Shown: positions 7,998-17,916, counted from the first letter of the stretch. The stretch is DNA of 64,000 bases from Bradyrhizobium sp. SZCCT0148 (GCF_018129985.1 NZ_JAFCKT010000001.1:1054001-1118000), one strand, 5' to 3'. Notes: a model not told the origin generated them from the sequence alone. A program made the numbers and translations.

Positions 7998-8477
7998 CTA
8001 CGACGGCGCCAGCTTTCGCCCGTAGATCGCGTCCGCCCGCTTTTCGAACGCGGTCGAGAACCGCGCGAAGGCGGCATCGAACATCGAGCCCATCAGCAAC
8101 GCCAGCATGCGGCTCTTGAATTCGTAGGAGAGGTAGAAACCGACGTCGCAGACGCCCTCAGCCCCCTCTTGGCCTTTGGGCTCGAACGTCCAGCGGTTCT
8201 CGAGATTGCTGAAAGGGCCCTGCAGATATTCGACCAGGATCTTCAAGTTGGCGCGGTCGAGGCTGACGCGGCTGGTGAAGGATTCCCTGACCAGCTTGAA
8301 CGACACCGTCATGTCGGCGACCAGCACCTCGGTGCCATCGGGCTTGGCCATGCGCTGGCGCACCTTCAGCGCGCTGCACAGCGGCACGAACTCCGGATAG
8401 CGCTCGACGTCGGCGACAAGATCGAACATCTCGGAGGCGCTGTGATTGACACGGCGCTTGTTCGAAAATTTGGGCAT
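7998..8477 (-). CDS. Coenzyme Q-binding protein COQ10 / RatA-type START-domain protein
   Basis: A 159-residue single-domain protein of the START/polyketide-cyclase-like fold. The opening pattern (RVNHSASEMFDLVADVERYPEFVPLC, residues 9-34) and the SYEFKSRMLALLMG stretch near the C-terminus are typical of COQ10/RatA homologues. Mitochondrial COQ10 binds ubiquinone and supports respiration; E. coli RatA was described as a ribosome-association toxin. The COQ10 role is more plausible in a respiring alphaproteobacterium. It lies 18 bases after lipA on the same strand and is probably co-transcribed, an arrangement I recall as common in the class. Confidence 0.9.
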   Translation of the reverse strand: MPKFSNKRRVNHSASEMFDLVADVERYPEFVPLCSALKVRQRMAKPDGTEVLVADMTVSFKLVRESFTSRVSLDRANLKILVEYLQGPFSNLENRWTFEPKGQEGAEGVCDVGFYLSYEFKSRMLALLMGSMFDAAFARFSTAFEKRADAIYGRKLAPS

Positions 8478-8495
8478 GGTGACTCAGATGGCGGT

Positions 8496-9452
8496 TCAGC
8501 GGACGGTTGCGGCCCGCGCGGCCTTCAGTCTCGCAAAATCCTCGCCGGCATGATGCGACGAGCGCGTGAGCGGGCTCGCCGACACCATCAGGAATCCTTT
8601 GGTGTAGGCGACCTTTTCGTAGGAGGCGAACTCATCCGGCGGCACGTAGCGCATCACGGCGTGGTGCTTGCGGGTTGGTTGCAAATACTGGCCGATGGTG
8701 AGGAAATCGACGTCGGCAGAGCGCAGATCGTCCATCACCTGCTGCACCTCGTGTCGCTCCTCGCCGAGGCCGACCATGATGCCGGACTTGGTGAAGATAG
8801 CAGGGTCGAGCTCCTTGACCCGCTGCAACAGCCGGATCGAATGGAAGTAGCGCGCGCCCGGCCGCACCGTGAGATAGCGCGACGGCACGGTCTCGAGATT
8901 GTGGTTGAAGACGTCAGGCTTGGCGGCAACCACCAGCTCGAGCGCCCCCTCCTTGCGCAGGAAGTCGGGCGTCAGGATCTCGATCGTGGTCGAGGGGCAC
9001 GCGGCCCGGATCGCCCGGATGGTCTCGGCGAAATGCTCGGCGCCGCCGTCGGCGAGATCGTCGCGGTCAACGGACGTGATGACGACGTGGGCGAGGCCGA
9101 GCTTGGCCACGGCCTCCGCAACGTTCCGCGGCTCGGCCGCATCCAGCGCGTTGGGCAGGCCCGTCTTGACGTTGCAGAAGGCGCAGGCCCGGGTGCAGGT
9201 ATCCCCCATGATCATGAAGGTCGCGTGCTTCTTGTCCCAGCACTCGCCGATATTCGGGCAGCCCGCCTCCTCGCACACCGTGTGCAGGCCGTTGGCACGC
9301 ACGATGTTCCGGGTGTCGGCATAACCGCGGGTATTGGGCGCGCGCACGCGAATCCAGTCCGGCTTCGGCGGCGAAGCGGAGTCGGGACGATTCACCTTTT
9401 CGGGGTGACGCGGGCGCAGCGGGTTCGTGATGGTATCGACAATAACGACCAT
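8496..9452 (-). CDS. lipA: Lipoyl synthase (LipA)
   Basis: A 318-residue radical-SAM enzyme that inserts two sulfur atoms into protein-bound octanoyl groups to make lipoate for 2-oxoacid dehydrogenases and glycine cleavage. Both iron-sulfur clusters are readable: the auxiliary cluster Cys at 60, 65 and 71 ([12 protein letters not shown]) and the SAM cluster Cys at 86, 90 and 93 (CTRACAFC). The C-terminal [11 protein letters not shown] carries the conserved RSS motif that ligates the auxiliary cluster. The length is normal. It is the first gene of a two-gene unit with the COQ10-like gene and is divergent from the glycosylase gene. Confidence 0.98.
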   Translation of the reverse strand: MVVIVDTITNPLRPRHPEKVNRPDSASPPKPDWIRVRAPNTRGYADTRNIVRANGLHTVCEEAGCPNIGECWDKKHATFMIMGDTCTRACAFCNVKTGLPNALDAAEPRNVAEAVAKLGLAHVVITSVDRDDLADGGAEHFAETIRAIRAACPSTTIEILTPDFLRKEGALELVVAAKPDVFNHNLETVPSRYLTVRPGARYFHSIRLLQRVKELDPAIFTKSGIMVGLGEERHEVQQVMDDLRSADVDFLTIGQYLQPTRKHHAVMRYVPPDEFASYEKVAYTKGFLMVSASPLTRSSHHAGEDFARLKAARAATVR

Positions 9453-9582
9453 GGTCTGTCCGGTCTGTTCAGGTCCTACCTAGTCTGTCTGCCTGCCTGC
9501 CGCAACCCGGCTCGCGCCGCTTCAGGGAACATGGCAGATATGGGCAATATCCTGCTCTGTTCTCAGGCGATTCTCACCTCGA

Positions 9583-10185
9583 ATGGCTCCAGTATCGAAG
9601 ACTTCCACACCGCGGCTCGGCAAGGTCCTGAAGCGAGCCTTTTTCGACCGCGACGTCCGCGAGGTCGCGCCGGACCTGATCGGTGCGACCATGCTGGTGG
9701 ACGGCGTCGGCGGCATCATCGTCGAGGTCGAGGCCTATCATCATACCGAAGCTGCGGCGCATTCCTACAACGGGCCGACGCCGCGGAACCAGGTGATGTT
9801 CGGCCCGCCCGGCTACGCCTACGTGTACCGCTCCTACGGCATCCATTGGTGCGTCAACTTCGTTTGCGAGGAGGCCGGCTCCGCCGCCGCCGTGCTGATC
9901 CGCGCGCTGGAGCCGACACATGGCTTGGCGGCGATGCGCCGCCGCCGTCATCTCCAGGATGTGCACGCGCTGTGCTCGGGCCCGGGCAAGCTCACCGAGG
10001 CGCTCGGCATCACCATCGCCCACAACACCCTGCCGCTGGATCGGCCACCGATCGCGCTGCATGCGCGGACGGAAGACGTCGAGGTGGTGGCCGGCGTCCG
10101 GATCGGCATCACCAAGGCGGTCGAGCTGCCCTGGCGCTATGGCGTCGGGGGCTCGAAGTTTCTGAGCAAGCCGTTTCCGAAATAG
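9583..10185 (+). CDS. DNA-3-methyladenine glycosylase (AAG/MPG family)
   Basis: A 200-residue base-excision-repair glycosylase that removes alkylated and deaminated purines. AAG-family features are the [15 protein letters not shown] start, the catalytic region [23 protein letters not shown] (residues 48-70, catalytic Glu before AYH), the [19 protein letters not shown] block with the DNA-intercalating Tyr, and [14 protein letters not shown]. The ATG fits the family length. It stands alone between lipA (divergent) and valS (convergent). Confidence 0.94.
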   Translation: MAPVSKTSTPRLGKVLKRAFFDRDVREVAPDLIGATMLVDGVGGIIVEVEAYHHTEAAAHSYNGPTPRNQVMFGPPGYAYVYRSYGIHWCVNFVCEEAGSAAAVLIRALEPTHGLAAMRRRRHLQDVHALCSGPGKLTEALGITIAHNTLPLDRPPIALHARTEDVEVVAGVRIGITKAVELPWRYGVGGSKFLSKPFPK

Positions 10186-10227
10186 GCCTCGAGCGCGATG
10201 AAATCGTCGCGCCTAAGGTTATTGTTT

Positions 10228-10276
10228 GAGCATGATCTTTCCGGAAAACCGCTGCACACTTTTCCGGACCATGCTC
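10228..10276. repeat. Short palindromic repeat GAGCATGATC...GGACCATGCTC, probable terminator of valS
   Basis: A near-perfect inverted repeat with outer arms GAGCATG/CATGCTC and inner arms TCCGGAAAA/TTTTCCGGA. Its edge overlaps the valS stop codon. A second, more degenerate member is at 30409-30455, so it is repeated within the window. I recall it as a very common Rhizobiales element. Lying between convergent aag and valS, it could end both transcripts. Confidence 0.75.
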
Positions 10277-13152
10277 TACGAGGCCTGCTTCAGCCGCTCC
10301 AGCGCCTCGAGCAGCTTGGCCTTGCGGGCCAGCGCGGCCTCGCGCTTCTCGCGCTCCTCCTCGACAACCTCCTCGGCCGCGTTGGCGACGAATTTCTCGT
10401 TCGCCAGCTTGGACTCGGCGCGCTTGATATCGGCGTCCGCCTTGCCGATCTCCTTGTCGAGACGCGTGCGCTCGGCGGCGACGTCGATCACGCCCTTGAG
10501 CGGCAGCGCGGCCACCTCGCCGCGCACGAGCAGCTGAACCGCTCCGTCGGGTGCACGGTCGGCGAAGGAGATGTCCGACAGCCGCGCCATGCGCTTGATG
10601 ATTTCGGTCCAGCGCGGCGCGCGCTCTCTCGTTTCGGCGGACGCGCCGACCAGAACCAGCGCCGTCAGCGTTGCCGGCGGAATGTTCATCTCGGCCCGTA
10701 TCGAACGGATCTGCGTGATCAGGTCGATCACCCAGCCGATCTCCGCTTCCGCCTTGGGATCGGTGAAGTCGGCATGATCGAAGATCGGCATGACCAGCAT
10801 CGGCGACATCAGCGGATCGGTCGGTCCGGCCGCAGCGGCAAGCATTGCGAGTTGCTCCGGCGTCGGCTCGGCCGGCTTCAGCGGCCATGGTGCCAATGCG
10901 AGCAGACCGCCGCGCTTGGCCGTCACTTCCCACAGCTCCTCGGTGATGAAGGGCATGAAGGGGTGCAGCAGCTTCAGGATCTCGTCGCGTGCCCAGGCGA
11001 CCATGGCGCGGGTTTCGTCCTTGGCCGGGCTGTCCGGTCCAAGCAGGACGGGCTTTGCGAGCTCGACGTACCAGTCGCAATAGACATTCCAGACGAAGCG
11101 GTAGATCGCACCCGCGGCGTCGTTGAAGCGATAGGCTTCGATGGCCTCGGTCACCGCACGCGTGGTGTGCGCGCTCTCATGCGCAATCCAGCGGTTCAGC
11201 GTCTCCTTGGCCTTCGCCGGCTCGAAACCGTCGGGCACGGCGCAATGGTTCATCTCGGCGAAGCGCGACGCATTCCACAGCTTGGTCGCGAAATTGCGGT
11301 AGCCCTCGACACGGCTGGTGGCGAGCTTGATGTCGCGCCCCTGTGCCGCCATCGCGGCCAGCGTGAAGCGCAGCGCGTCCGCGCCGTATTCGTCGATCAG
11401 ATTGAGCGGATCGATGACGTTGCCCTTCGACTTCGACATCTTGGCGCCCTTCTCGTCGCGGACGAGGGCATGAATGTAGACGGTCGAGAACGGCACCTCC
11501 TTCATGAAGTGCAGGCCCATCATCATCATGCGGGCGACCCAGAAGAAGATGATGTCGAAGCCGGTCACCAGCGCATTGGTCGGATAGTAGCGCTGCACTT
11601 CGGGCGCATCCGCGGGCCAACCGAGAGTCGAGAACGGCCACAACGCCGAAGAGAACCAGGTGTCGAGCACGTCCTCGTCACGGGTGATGAAGCCCTCGCG
11701 CTTGTTGCGGTCGAGCGCCATCTCACGGCCCTGCTCGGCCGTGATGACTTCCTGCTCGACGTAGTAGCCGAGCGCGTGGCTGACGGCCTCCTCCTCGGTC
11801 TCGGCGACGAACACCTTGCCGTCCGGGCCGTACCAGGCCGGAATCTGGTGGCCCCACCACAGCTGGCGCGAGATGCACCAGGGCTGGATGTTCTCCATCC
11901 ACTCGAAATAGGTCTTTTCCCAGTTTTTCGGCACGAACGTCGTCGCGCCCGAACGCACCGCCGCAATCGCGGGCTTCGCCAGCGTCTTGGCGTCGACGTA
12001 CCATTGGTCGGTCAAATACGGCTCGATCACACTGTTCGAGCGGTCGCCGTGCGGCACCATGTGGGTGTGCGGCTCGATCCGCTCGACGAAGCCGAACGAT
12101 TCCAGCCGCTCGACGATGCGCTTGCGCGCGACGAAGCGGTCGACCTTGTGGAATTCCTCGGCGAACTGCGCGGCGCCTTCCGGCAGGTCCCGCAGATAAT
12201 CCTCGTTGTCGACGAGATCGAGACAGCCTTCCCTGTCGATCACGCTGATGCGGGCAAGGCCGTGGCGATTGCCCACCTCGAAATCGTTGAAGTCGTGCGC
12301 CGGCGTGATCTTGACCGCGCCCGAGCCCTTTTCCGGATCGGAATAGTCGTCCGCGACGATCGCAATCTTGCGGCCGACCAGCGGCAGGACCACGTTTTTG
12401 CCGACCAGGTTCAGATAGCGCTCATCGTCCGGATGCACGGCAACGCCGGTATCGCCGAGCATGGTCTCGGGGCGCGTCGTGGCGACGACGATGAAGCTCG
12501 AGGGATCCTCGGGGCTGAATGTCCTGCCCTCGATCGGGTAGCGCAGATACCAGAGGTGGCCCTTGACCTCGGTCTGCTGCACCTCGAGATCCGAGATCGC
12601 GGTGAGCAGCTTGGTGTCCCAATTCACCAGCCGCTTGTCCTTGTAGATCAGCCCGTCGCGGTGCAGTTCGACGAACACCTTGACGACGGCCTTTGAGAGG
12701 CCCTCGTCCATGGTGAAGCGCTCGCGCGACCAGTCGCAGGAGGCGCCGAGGCGCTTGAGCTGGTTGATGATGGTGTCGCCGCTCTCGGCTTTCCACTGCC
12801 AGACCCGCTCCAGAAACTTCTCGCGGCCCATCTCGCGGCGGCCGGGCTGCTGGCGCTCCATCAGCTGCCGCTCGACCACCATCTGGGTGGCGATGCCGGC
12901 ATGGTCGGTGCCGGGCTGCCACAGCACGTCGCGGCCGCGCATGCGCTCGAAGCGGCACAGGATGTCCTGCAGCGTGTTGTTGAGGGCGTGGCCCATGTGC
13001 AGCGAGCCCGTCACGTTCGGCGGCGGGATCACGATGGTAAACGGCACGGCGTCGCGGCGGTCGGGACGGCCGGCCTTGAACGCAAGGCTGTCCTCCCACA
13101 CCACGGACATGCGGGCTTCGATATCGGCGGGCTGGTAATTTTTCTCGATCAT
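10276..13152 (-). CDS. valS: Valyl-tRNA synthetase
   Basis: A 958-residue class Ia synthetase that charges tRNA-Val. The HIGH-type motif is HMGH in GSLHMGHALNN and the KMSKS motif is intact in GAKMSKSKGNVIDPL. The long editing domain lies between them, and the C-terminal coiled-coil arm characteristic of ValS is clear (alternating Glu/Lys/Ala ending in LEALERLKQAS). The open frame starts 10 codons further up, but the ATG giving MIEKNYQPADIE is the family-typical start. popZ lies upstream on the same strand, a neighbourhood I recall from other alphaproteobacteria. Confidence 0.97.
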   Translation of the reverse strand: MIEKNYQPADIEARMSVVWEDSLAFKAGRPDRRDAVPFTIVIPPPNVTGSLHMGHALNNTLQDILCRFERMRGRDVLWQPGTDHAGIATQMVVERQLMERQQPGRREMGREKFLERVWQWKAESGDTIINQLKRLGASCDWSRERFTMDEGLSKAVVKVFVELHRDGLIYKDKRLVNWDTKLLTAISDLEVQQTEVKGHLWYLRYPIEGRTFSPEDPSSFIVVATTRPETMLGDTGVAVHPDDERYLNLVGKNVVLPLVGRKIAIVADDYSDPEKGSGAVKITPAHDFNDFEVGNRHGLARISVIDREGCLDLVDNEDYLRDLPEGAAQFAEEFHKVDRFVARKRIVERLESFGFVERIEPHTHMVPHGDRSNSVIEPYLTDQWYVDAKTLAKPAIAAVRSGATTFVPKNWEKTYFEWMENIQPWCISRQLWWGHQIPAWYGPDGKVFVAETEEEAVSHALGYYVEQEVITAEQGREMALDRNKREGFITRDEDVLDTWFSSALWPFSTLGWPADAPEVQRYYPTNALVTGFDIIFFWVARMMMMGLHFMKEVPFSTVYIHALVRDEKGAKMSKSKGNVIDPLNLIDEYGADALRFTLAAMAAQGRDIKLATSRVEGYRNFATKLWNASRFAEMNHCAVPDGFEPAKAKETLNRWIAHESAHTTRAVTEAIEAYRFNDAAGAIYRFVWNVYCDWYVELAKPVLLGPDSPAKDETRAMVAWARDEILKLLHPFMPFITEELWEVTAKRGGLLALAPWPLKPAEPTPEQLAMLAAAAGPTDPLMSPMLVMPIFDHADFTDPKAEAEIGWVIDLITQIRSIRAEMNIPPATLTALVLVGASAETRERAPRWTEIIKRMARLSDISFADRAPDGAVQLLVRGEVAALPLKGVIDVAAERTRLDKEIGKADADIKRAESKLANEKFVANAAEEVVEEEREKREAALARKAKLLEALERLKQAS

Positions 13153-13276
13153 GGGCGCTAGAAAGCCGCGTGTGCGGGGCAAGTCAACGGGAAGCTCGGC
13201 GGCAACGGCTTTCCTGCCCCGTCCGCAGGCCGAATATGCCGCAGGAGCAGGGCTTTATCGGGGCCGCTGCGCCGGA

Positions 13277-14038
13277 TCAGCGGCCGCCGCGCGAGACCCG
13301 CTCGATTTCGGCCTTCACGATGCGTTCAACCATGCCCGGCAGATTGTCGTCGAGCCAGGATTTCAGCATCGGACGCAGCATCTCCTTGACCAGATCCTCC
13401 AGCGTCCGCGCGTTGCTGCTGAGCACCGTATGGGCCAGGGAATTGAAGGCGGATTCAACTGCCGAGACCGTCGATTGCGCCAGGATCGGCTGCTGGGGCG
13501 GCACCGGGGGCGCGTCGAAGTCCACCGGCGCATAGGACGGCGGTGGCATCGGACGCGGCGGCGATTCGGCGAATTCGAGATCGTCGCGCGGCTCGACCTT
13601 GCGGAAGCTTGGTGGCGGCGGAGCCGGCGTCGGGTCCACCGCCATCTCGTCGGTCAGTTCGAGCACGTCGGGCTCGGGCTCCGGCTCCGGCTCAGGTTCC
13701 GGCGCGCGGACCTCGGGCGCAGGCGTCGCCGCGTCAAGCCCTGCCAGCAGCGCGTCGATATCGTCCTGGTTGTTTGACGCATCCGCCGCAGGTGGCGGCG
13801 GTGCTGGAGCGGGCTTTGCAGCCGGCGGTGGCGCGGGCTTCTCGGCGGCCGGCTTGGCGGCTGCGACCTTGGACGGCGGAATGTCGTTCATGGCCTGCGG
13901 CTTTGGTGCAGCCGCGGCGGGCGCGGGCTTGGCGGCTTCGGCCGGCGGCGGCTTGGCTTCATCGTCGGCAATGATGCGCCGGATCGAGGCCAGAATCTCC
14001 TCCATCGAGGGTTCTGTGACCTTTGCAGGCTGCGTCAT
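13277..14038 (-). CDS. popZ: Polar organising protein PopZ (DUF2497 family)
   Basis: A 253-residue acidic, low-complexity protein with the two conserved ends of PopZ. These are the N-terminal helix with SMEEILASIRRIIADDE and the C-terminal assembly region ending LDDNLPGMVERIVKAEIERVSR. The middle is Pro/Ala/Glu-rich and includes an EPEPEPEPEPEPD run, encoded by a GGCTCC/GGCTCA-type tandem repeat. In Caulobacter PopZ forms a polar matrix that tethers centromere-bound ParB and recruits cell-cycle regulators. The ATG giving MTQPAKVTEP is preferred (GTGGAG upstream); a GTG 4 codons earlier is possible. Confidence 0.9.
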   Translation of the reverse strand: MTQPAKVTEPSMEEILASIRRIIADDEAKPPPAEAAKPAPAAAAPKPQAMNDIPPSKVAAAKPAAEKPAPPPAAKPAPAPPPPAADASNNQDDIDALLAGLDAATPAPEVRAPEPEPEPEPEPDVLELTDEMAVDPTPAPPPPSFRKVEPRDDLEFAESPPRPMPPPSYAPVDFDAPPVPPQQPILAQSTVSAVESAFNSLAHTVLSSNARTLEDLVKEMLRPMLKSWLDDNLPGMVERIVKAEIERVSRGGR

Positions 14039-14342
14039 CTCCGACTCCACATCATCAACGCCCTCGCATGCGTTGTTTTACACCAAGCACGAACAGGATT
14101 GGCCGGTTCCGGATGGGTGGCCCGACATTTTCGTCGCGGCAGCCCGACTTGTCCCCAGATCACGGCTCAACGTGCAGCGGTGCGCCCCTGCCCCCGGTAC
14201 TCAAGCTTTACGCACGCAGCATCGATGCGATGCCGAATCGACACGCATCATCTCGGCAAGGCTATGTCAGGGAATTTGACGATTGCAAGCAAAGCGCTGG
14301 TCGGCCTCGTTCAATCACGAGGCCGACCGGACAACTACGGAG
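14039..14342. other. Intergenic region between tolC-like gene and popZ
   Basis: I see no gene. It must hold the popZ promoter on the minus strand. The end next to the tolC-like gene carries the strong hairpin listed separately. Confidence 0.5.
14299..14328 (-). terminator. Strong GC hairpin downstream of the TolC-family gene
   Basis: A perfect 12-bp stem, GGTCGGCCTCGT/ACGAGGCCGACC, with a 6-base loop lies 15 bases past the stop of the outer-membrane protein gene. No clear U-run follows, so it is either a weak intrinsic terminator or a 3'-end stabilising structure. Confidence 0.65.
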
Positions 14343-15746
14343 TTAGCGTCCGTCAGGCGTACGCACGCCGGCCCAGCTGTCGCGGACCTGATGGTAGTGA
14401 ACGCTCGGATCGTAAATCGTCGTCGCAAGGCCCAGGACCTGCGGCGACAGACGGCCTACGGCAGCCAGCACCTGATAGGATGCGACGACGCGGTCATGCT
14501 GCGCGGTCACCAGCGCAACGCGCGCATTGACCAACGCCTGCTGCGCGTTGAGGACGTCGAGCGTGGTGCGTTGACCGGCCTTGGCCTCTTCACGAACGCC
14601 ATTGAGCGCGATTTCGGACGCCGTCACCTGCGCCTGCGCCGACTGCACCTGCGCCTTGCCGGCCTGCAACGATCCCCACCACTGCACCACGGTCGCACGG
14701 GTCTGGTCGCGCGTATTTTCGAGATTGAGACGCTGCTGCGCCAGGTTTTCCTTGGACTGGCGGATCAGCGCATATTCTGTGCCGCCCTGATAGATCGGCA
14801 CCGAGAGCTGAGCGGTCGCAGCGGCATTGAACGCCCGGTACTGGATAAGCGACTGTTCGTTGGCTTGGGTAGCGTTGGCCTGTAGCGTCACCGTCGGCAA
14901 CAGAGCGCCCTCGGCGACCTTGACCTGTAGAAAGTTGACATCGATGCCGAACATCGCGGCCGTGACGTTGGGATGCTCAATCAGGCCGAGCTCCACCGCG
15001 GCGGACAGCGTCGGGGGCAGGTAACGATCGACCGGCGAACCTGGCGCAAGGTTTGTCGGCTCATTGCCGATGATGCGGCGGAAAGTGGCACGGGTCGTGT
15101 TGAGATTCGCTTCAGCAGTCAGCGCCTGCGTCCTGCCGGCTGCCAGCTGTGCTTCCGATTGCGCGACGTCGGTGCGCGTTACTTCGCCGACATTGAAGCG
15201 GTCGCGAGTCTGCTTGAGGGTCTGCTCAAGCACCCGCACGTTGCTGCGCTGGACTTCGAGCGTGGCCGAGTCGCGCAAATAATCCATGTAGGTTGTGGCG
15301 GCCTGGAGCAGTACGCTTTGATCAAGGCTGCGCAACGCTTCGCGGGATCCGGACACCTGGCTCTCCGCGGCGCGGGTCCTGTTAGCCGTCTGGTTGCCGT
15401 TATAGAGCGTCTGCGACACGTTCAGGCCAACACTGCGGGGAACCGTGGTCCCGTTAATCGGAACGGTGCCGGGTGCGCTCAGCGTGTCCTGGTATTGATA
15501 GCCGGCGCTCGCCGTCAGATTGACCTTGGGCCGATAGCCGGACAGGGCCTGAGGCACGTTCTCGTCCGTCGAGCGCACCTGTGCGCGCTGTGCGTTGAGC
15601 TGAGGATTGTTCTGATAGGCGCGCACCAGCGCGGACTCGATCGTATCCGCCAAGGCAGGCGCCGGCCCGGCAAGCGCGAGCAAGAGGACCGAAACCGCAG
15701 CTCCGGTGAAGAGCTTCACCCCATGCATCCCAAAATTTCCGTTCAT
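14343..15746 (-). CDS. TolC-family outer-membrane channel protein
   Basis: A 467-residue outer-membrane efflux protein with a cleavable signal peptide (about 1-33, ending ALADT) and the two repeated TolC halves. Typical features are the ALVRAYQNNPQLNAQRAQVR opening and NVSQTLYNGNQTANR around residue 110. The matching second-half block is LSVPIYQGGTEYALIRQSKENL, with a helical NAQQALVNARVALVTAQHDRV stretch near the end. It would form the outer-membrane exit duct for type I secretion or drug pumps. There is no lipobox, unlike the NodT-type protein at 40606-42093. MHGVK, 6 codons later, is an alternative start. The pcm gene lies upstream. Confidence 0.93.
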   Translation of the reverse strand: MNGNFGMHGVKLFTGAAVSVLLLALAGPAPALADTIESALVRAYQNNPQLNAQRAQVRSTDENVPQALSGYRPKVNLTASAGYQYQDTLSAPGTVPINGTTVPRSVGLNVSQTLYNGNQTANRTRAAESQVSGSREALRSLDQSVLLQAATTYMDYLRDSATLEVQRSNVRVLEQTLKQTRDRFNVGEVTRTDVAQSEAQLAAGRTQALTAEANLNTTRATFRRIIGNEPTNLAPGSPVDRYLPPTLSAAVELGLIEHPNVTAAMFGIDVNFLQVKVAEGALLPTVTLQANATQANEQSLIQYRAFNAAATAQLSVPIYQGGTEYALIRQSKENLAQQRLNLENTRDQTRATVVQWWGSLQAGKAQVQSAQAQVTASEIALNGVREEAKAGQRTTLDVLNAQQALVNARVALVTAQHDRVVASYQVLAAVGRLSPQVLGLATTIYDPSVHYHQVRDSWAGVRTPDGR

Positions 15747-15934
15747 TCTAGCGCCCGGCTCGTGCCCGCGAGCTGGGTTACCATCAACCGAGTGGAGTCG
15801 TTGCCCCGCCGCAACATAGGCTGCGGATCGGCGCGACGGAACTACCTCAGCGCAGTTCCCAGTGGAAACTCTTCACGTGCAGCATCCCAGCCACACTTCT
15901 GATTCAGAACGGGATTTTAACGGGCTTTTGGCCG

Positions 15935-16597
15935 TCAGAAGACGAAGGCGGGCGCCCGTGCCAGCCCCGGAAGCACCGGGGCGGCGGCGTCGAACAGTGA
16001 CCGATGGCCGTATTCACCGTGGGTACGGGTCACGATCATCGCCCGCGGCGGCCTGGATTCGGCCGATACCCCTACCAGACGCCCGCCCTCCTTCAGCTGC
16101 CCGAGGATCGCTTCCGGCGTCACATCAGTCGCGCCATTGAGGACGATCACGTCGTAGGGAGCGGCGGCTGGATCACCTTCGGCGCAGGCCGCGGCCTTGC
16201 AGGTAACGTTGGCAAGGTTCAGCGCGCCCAGCGCGGCCTTGGCCTTTGCAGCCAAAGCCGAATCGCATTCGGTCGCCGTCACCTGCCGCGCGAGCTTGGC
16301 GGTCAGTGCGGCGAGGTAGCCGGTGGCGCAGCCGACCACCAGCACGTTGTCGCCCTCGCCGATTTCGCCGGCCTGGAGCAGCTTGCCGGTCAGCTGCGGC
16401 TTGATCAGGAAGCGCTTGGCGCCGCCTTCGCTCACATCGAGGTCGAGATCGAGATAGGCCAGCGCCTGGCGGTCGGCCGGCACGAAGGCCTCGCGCGGGA
16501 CGGTGAGCATGGCATCGAGAACACGACGGTCGGTGACGTCATTGGTGCGCACCTGGCCATCGACCATTTTGAGGCGCGCGGTCGAGAAACCGGACAT
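15935..16597 (-). CDS. Protein-L-isoaspartate O-methyltransferase family protein (PimT-like)
   Basis: A 220-residue SAM-dependent methyltransferase of the PCMT family, whose classical members initiate repair of isoaspartyl residues. The opening MVDGQVRTNDVTDRRVLDAM and PREAFVPADRQALAYLD are typical of the alphaproteobacterial branch. The SAM-binding motif I is LVVGCATGYLAALTAKL. The start giving MSGFSTARLKM is chosen over an ATG 23 codons upstream because the extension is not conserved-looking. It lies directly upstream of the tolC-like gene, a gene order I recall as common in alphaproteobacteria. Confidence 0.88.
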   Translation of the reverse strand: MSGFSTARLKMVDGQVRTNDVTDRRVLDAMLTVPREAFVPADRQALAYLDLDLDVSEGGAKRFLIKPQLTGKLLQAGEIGEGDNVLVVGCATGYLAALTAKLARQVTATECDSALAAKAKAALGALNLANVTCKAAACAEGDPAAAPYDVIVLNGATDVTPEAILGQLKEGGRLVGVSAESRPPRAMIVTRTHGEYGHRSLFDAAAPVLPGLARAPAFVF

Positions 16598-16735
16598 TTG
16601 CAGACCCTGCAAGGCGGACGATGCCGCGGACGAAATTCGCGGCATCTTTGGAGCATGCACGTCCAAAACGCAACACGGCTGTTAGCCGGCGGGGCTGCCG
16701 CTTCCGCATCTTACCGCATCAGGGTCCGGGCGGGA

Positions 16736-16912
16736 TTATTCGATCGCTATCGCCAGGCGACCGATCAGGGCGGCAACCTCGTCCAGCCGTGCCGAATCGG
16801 GCGTCTCGACCGCCCGCGCCAGGCAGGCGAGGCATTCGTCGTCGCTCAGCTCTGGAATCTCGGCCGGCAGAATCGAGGGGGCCAGATGGTCGTCGACCTG
16901 GATGTTTGGCAT
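16736..16912 (-). CDS. Small conserved-looking hypothetical protein (58 aa)
   Basis: A short acidic protein beginning MPNIQVDDHLAPSILPAE, with the pattern LSDDECLACLARAVETPD and a hydrophobic-acidic C-terminus. I do not recognise a family. A coding role is supported by GGAG 8 bases before the ATG and a protein-like composition. The frame is open further upstream, but that part reads as Arg-rich shadow sequence. It might be co-transcribed with the downstream methyltransferase gene. Confidence 0.5.
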   Translation of the reverse strand: MPNIQVDDHLAPSILPAEIPELSDDECLACLARAVETPDSARLDEVAALIGRLAIAIE

Positions 16913-17128
16913 GGGAATCAGCTCCGCTAAGATCCGGCTGTCGCGAAGGTCGATTTCAATTAAGTCGATTTGGCGCCGTCCGCGTGGCGTGACGGGGCCA
17001 CTCCACACACGCCTGCTTGAATGCGATTCCCGGCCGGGAACACGCAAAACGTGGTTCAGAACGCGTGACAACGAGATCGCGCGTCGCTTGAGATCGCGAC
17101 CGTAAACCACTGATTTTGCGGTAGGATT

Positions 17129-17203
17129 TGGCTCCCCGGGCTGGATTCGAACCAGCGACCATCCGATTAACAGTCGGATGCTCTACCGCTGAGCTACCGA
17201 GGA
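17129..17203 (-). tRNA. tRNA-Asn (GTT)
   Basis: A full cloverleaf on the minus strand. The acceptor arms TCCTCGG and CCGGGGA pair with one G-T. The D arm is GTAGCTCAGCGGTAGAGC, the anticodon loop CTGTTAA contains GTT, and the T arm contains GGTTCGAATCC. The CCA end is encoded. It stands between the small hypothetical gene and the exported protein gene. Confidence 0.98.
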
Positions 17204-17339
17204 AAAGGCGAACCAGTCGTTCGCGCGCGGCTGCGTATAACAAAGCCGCTTGCGCTTGCAAAGGACGAATTCGTCATCATCCGCAACAGGCCGGAAGGAG
17301 GTTAGGACGCCTCTTCCTCCGGACCATGTCCGCCGAGGA

Positions 17340-17708
17340 CTACTCCGCGAGGAACGAGGTCGTCTTGGTGCCGGGATCGTAGCGCAGCCGAAGCGCGGTC
17401 ATCTTGCAGAGGTTGACGTTTTTCCAGAGCACGGCTTCGTCGTAGCTCTTCCAGTCGACGCGGATGTTCCAGACGCATCCTTCATCGTCCTCATCGAACT
17501 CGACATAGGTGCTCGCCTGGTTCTGCAACACCTTGTCAAGTTCGTTGTCCCATTCGTCCAGGCCATCGTCCGGCGCGTTGAAGCCGAGGAATTTGATGGC
17601 ATAGCCGGTCTCGTTGACGACAGTGACATTGCGGGCGTCGGCGGCGAACGAGGGCATGGCGGCGATGGAAAGGCCGATCGCGATCAGTCCAGACAGAAAA
17701 TATTTCAT
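17340..17708 (-). CDS. Small exported protein of unknown function (122 aa)
   Basis: A Sec signal peptide (about 1-22, cleaved near FAADA) precedes an acidic mature domain of about 100 residues. The mature part has the pattern VTVVNETGYAIKFLGF, a DDEGCVWNIRVDW stretch and a second Cys in NLCKMTALRL. Two Cys in an exported protein could form a disulfide. I remember similar short periplasmic proteins in Bradyrhizobium but no function. It lies between tRNA-Asn and the flotillin gene, with 200 bases of gene-free DNA upstream. Confidence 0.75.
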   Translation of the reverse strand: MKYFLSGLIAIGLSIAAMPSFAADARNVTVVNETGYAIKFLGFNAPDDGLDEWDNELDKVLQNQASTYVEFDEDDEGCVWNIRVDWKSYDEAVLWKNVNLCKMTALRLRYDPGTKTTSFLAE

Positions 17709-17916
17709 ATGAAATTTCTCCGATCGAAACAGGCTTCAGCGCCTGGCGTCGATCGGCGCAGGCGCCGCGGCAACCAATGGTGTTGCCTCACGAGAGTCAT
17801 CCGGAGTGCGATCGAACGGTTCAAGACGATCAATCGGCACTCCGGGACGTAGCGCGACGCGAGACGCGCTCAGCCTGTTTTATCGCTTCGAATTCTCCGC
17901 AGCAATGAACCGGCGT

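Noticed and set aside
13675..13705. Tandem GGCTCC-type repeat as a CRISPR or satellite
   Set aside because: It encodes the Glu-Pro run inside popZ, a normal feature of PopZ low-complexity regions.
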